A stretch of 64,000 nucleotides of DNA from Photorhabdus caribbeanensis (GTDB lineage: Bacteria; Pseudomonadota; Gammaproteobacteria; Enterobacterales; Enterobacteriaceae). The stretch covers positions 25,716 to 89,715 of the forward strand of contig NZ_RCWB01000022.1 in the NCBI RefSeq assembly GCF_018448885.1. Reading direction: 5' to 3'. Made by a program: the position numbers and the translations under genes. This document shows, piece by piece, positions 63,150 through 64,000 of the stretch (position 1 is the stretch's first letter; each line of letters opens with the position of its first letter). The notes beneath the pieces are model-generated. The model made no database searches and had not been told where the DNA came from. It worked only from the letters and a program-made list of their open reading frames with translations.

Positions 63150-63716
63150 GTGACACAAGGTATTCCTGCCGTATTTTTAGATCGTGACGGAACAATAAAT
63201 ATCGATCATGGTTATGTACATGAAATAGATGATTTTCAATTTATCGATGGTGTTATTGAAGCCATGATTGAATTGAAAAAGATGGGGTATGCACTGGTAT
63301 TAGTTACAAACCAGTCAGGTATTGCCCGTGGCATTTTCGATGAAGAGCAGTTTTTGCAACTGACGGAATGGATGGATTGGTCGCTAGCAGACCGAGGTGT
63401 GGATTTGGATGGCATCTATTATTGCCCTCATCACCTAGATGCAACTAAAGAGCAATATAAGAAGAGTTGTGACTGCCGTAAACCGCAGCCGGGTATGTTG
63501 CTGGATGCGCAGAGGGAGCTTGGCATCGATATGACGGCTTCTTTTATGATTGGTGACAAAATTGAAGATATGCAAGCCGCGGCGTTGGCAAAAATTGGCA
63601 CTAAAGTATTAGTTCGCACAGGTAAACCCGTTAACACTGAAGCTGAACAAGCGGCTGATTTGATAATAAATAGTCTTGCAGACTTACCTAAAGCAATTAA
63701 AAGCATCAAAAAGTAA
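63150..63716 (+). CDS. gmhB: D-glycero-beta-D-manno-heptose 1,7-bisphosphate 7-phosphatase
   Basis: HAD-family phosphatase of LPS inner-core heptose synthesis. The nucleophile motif is [18 protein letters not shown], the second motif [12 protein letters not shown], and the third [11 protein letters not shown]. Conserved Cys and His residues ([14 protein letters not shown]) bind zinc in this family. I start at a GTG with TTGGAG upstream, giving 188 residues (E. coli 191); the in-frame ATG 27 codons upstream overlaps the MetJ region and adds non-homologous sequence. Adjacent to an rRNA operon, as in E. coli. Confidence 0.94.
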   Translation: MTQGIPAVFLDRDGTINIDHGYVHEIDDFQFIDGVIEAMIELKKMGYALVLVTNQSGIARGIFDEEQFLQLTEWMDWSLADRGVDLDGIYYCPHHLDATKEQYKKSCDCRKPQPGMLLDAQRELGIDMTASFMIGDKIEDMQAAALAKIGTKVLVRTGKPVNTEAEQAADLIINSLADLPKAIKSIKK

Positions 63717-63785
63717 GTTTTTTGTTCTTTATATCATCGATTTGTTGAAAAAATCTGCGAATGAAAGTTTTTTTTCAATAAATGC

Positions 63786-63813
63786 TTGCCAGCGTCAAAG
63801 AACTCCCTATAAT
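63786..63813 (+). promoter_or_regulatory. rRNA operon promoter P1
   Basis: TTGCCA and a perfect TATAAT are separated by 16 bases, with a GCGCCACC discriminator downstream. An AT-rich stretch (AAAGTTTTTTTTCAATAAAT) just upstream fits an UP element, and Fis sites are likely in the DNA before it. Confidence 0.85.
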
Positions 63814-63882
63814 GCGCCACCACTGACCGACACAACGCTGATAAACATTGTGTGGTCGGGCAGAGAAAGCGGCAATAAGCGC

Positions 63883-63910
63883 TTGACTCTGCGGGCGAAA
63901 AGCGTAGTAT
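63883..63910 (+). promoter_or_regulatory. rRNA operon promoter P2
   Basis: TTGACT and TAGTAT are separated by 16 bases, about 97 bases after P1, the usual tandem spacing of rrn promoters. Confidence 0.8.
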
Positions 63911-63952
63911 ACGCAGCCCGGCTGAACGAGAATATGAAATTTTAATTCAGCC

Positions 63953-64000
63953 TGCTCTTTAACAATTAATCAGACAATCTGTGTGGGCACTCACAAGACC
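63953..64000 (+). other. rRNA leader with boxA antitermination site
   Basis: TGCTCTTTAACA is the boxA element bound by NusB-NusE. It is followed by AATTAATCAGACAATCTGTG and GGGCACTC, the conserved enterobacterial 16S precursor leader. The 16S gene itself starts beyond the window. Confidence 0.9.

Overview
The window looks like a piece of a gammaproteobacterial chromosome of the Morganellaceae type, most probably Photorhabdus. The housekeeping genes resemble their Escherichia coli homologues closely, and the cluster prtA-inh-prtBCD (serralysin, its inhibitor and a private type I exporter) is the well-known Photorhabdus protease locus. The species call is inference from gene content; no 16S sequence lies inside the window.

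Layout. (1) 1-3231: the 3' part of a large secreted subtilisin/kexin-type protease with a P domain and a long, strongly repetitive C-terminal half; its catalytic domain lies before base 1. (2) 3548-13877: argA, amiC, three initiator tRNA genes, mltA, tcdA, csdE-csdA, the small RNA gcvB opposite gcvA, ygdD and rlmM, in enterobacterial order. (3) 13878-21489: about 1.1 kb of very AT-rich DNA with an orphan intrinsic terminator, then prtA-inh-prtB-prtC-prtD. This block sits between rlmM and xni, where E. coli K-12 carries its fucose genes. (4) 21486-29208: xni, ppnN, queF, syd, the CsrA-sequestering RNA csrB with a far-upstream UvrY-type box, yqcC, truC, an AT-rich MFS-like transporter gene, a decayed second copy of truC, and yqcA. 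(5) 29266-63716: a block homologous to the 4-5 minute region of the E. coli map: yaeH, dapD, glnD, map, rpsB, tsf, pyrH, frr, dxr, uppS, cdsA, rseP, bamA, skp, lpxD, fabZ, lpxA, lpxB, rnhB, dnaE, accA, tilS, rof, nlpE, proS, trmO, rcsF, metQ-metI-metN, gmhB. (6) 63717-64000: tandem promoters and boxA leader of an rRNA operon whose 16S gene begins beyond the window.

How the genes work together. The envelope block couples undecaprenyl diphosphate (uppS) and CDP-diacylglycerol (cdsA) synthesis, sigma-E activation (rseP), outer-membrane protein folding (bamA, skp), lipid A synthesis (lpxD, fabZ, lpxA, lpxB), heptose synthesis (gmhB) and envelope-stress lipoproteins (nlpE, rcsF). The prt operon makes and exports a metalloprotease together with its inhibitor. 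Two global post-transcriptional RNAs, GcvB and CsrB, lie in the window and were recognised from sequence and synteny.

The less ordinary parts are the hierarchical repeat array of the first protease, the truC duplication remnant flanking the transporter gene, the orphan terminator in the AT-rich DNA upstream of prtA, a 58-nt nested hairpin element after the first gene, and a palindromic repeat near the junction between the two E. coli-like map segments. No CRISPR array, insertion sequence or prophage was seen. I did not find a system that I would call wholly new.
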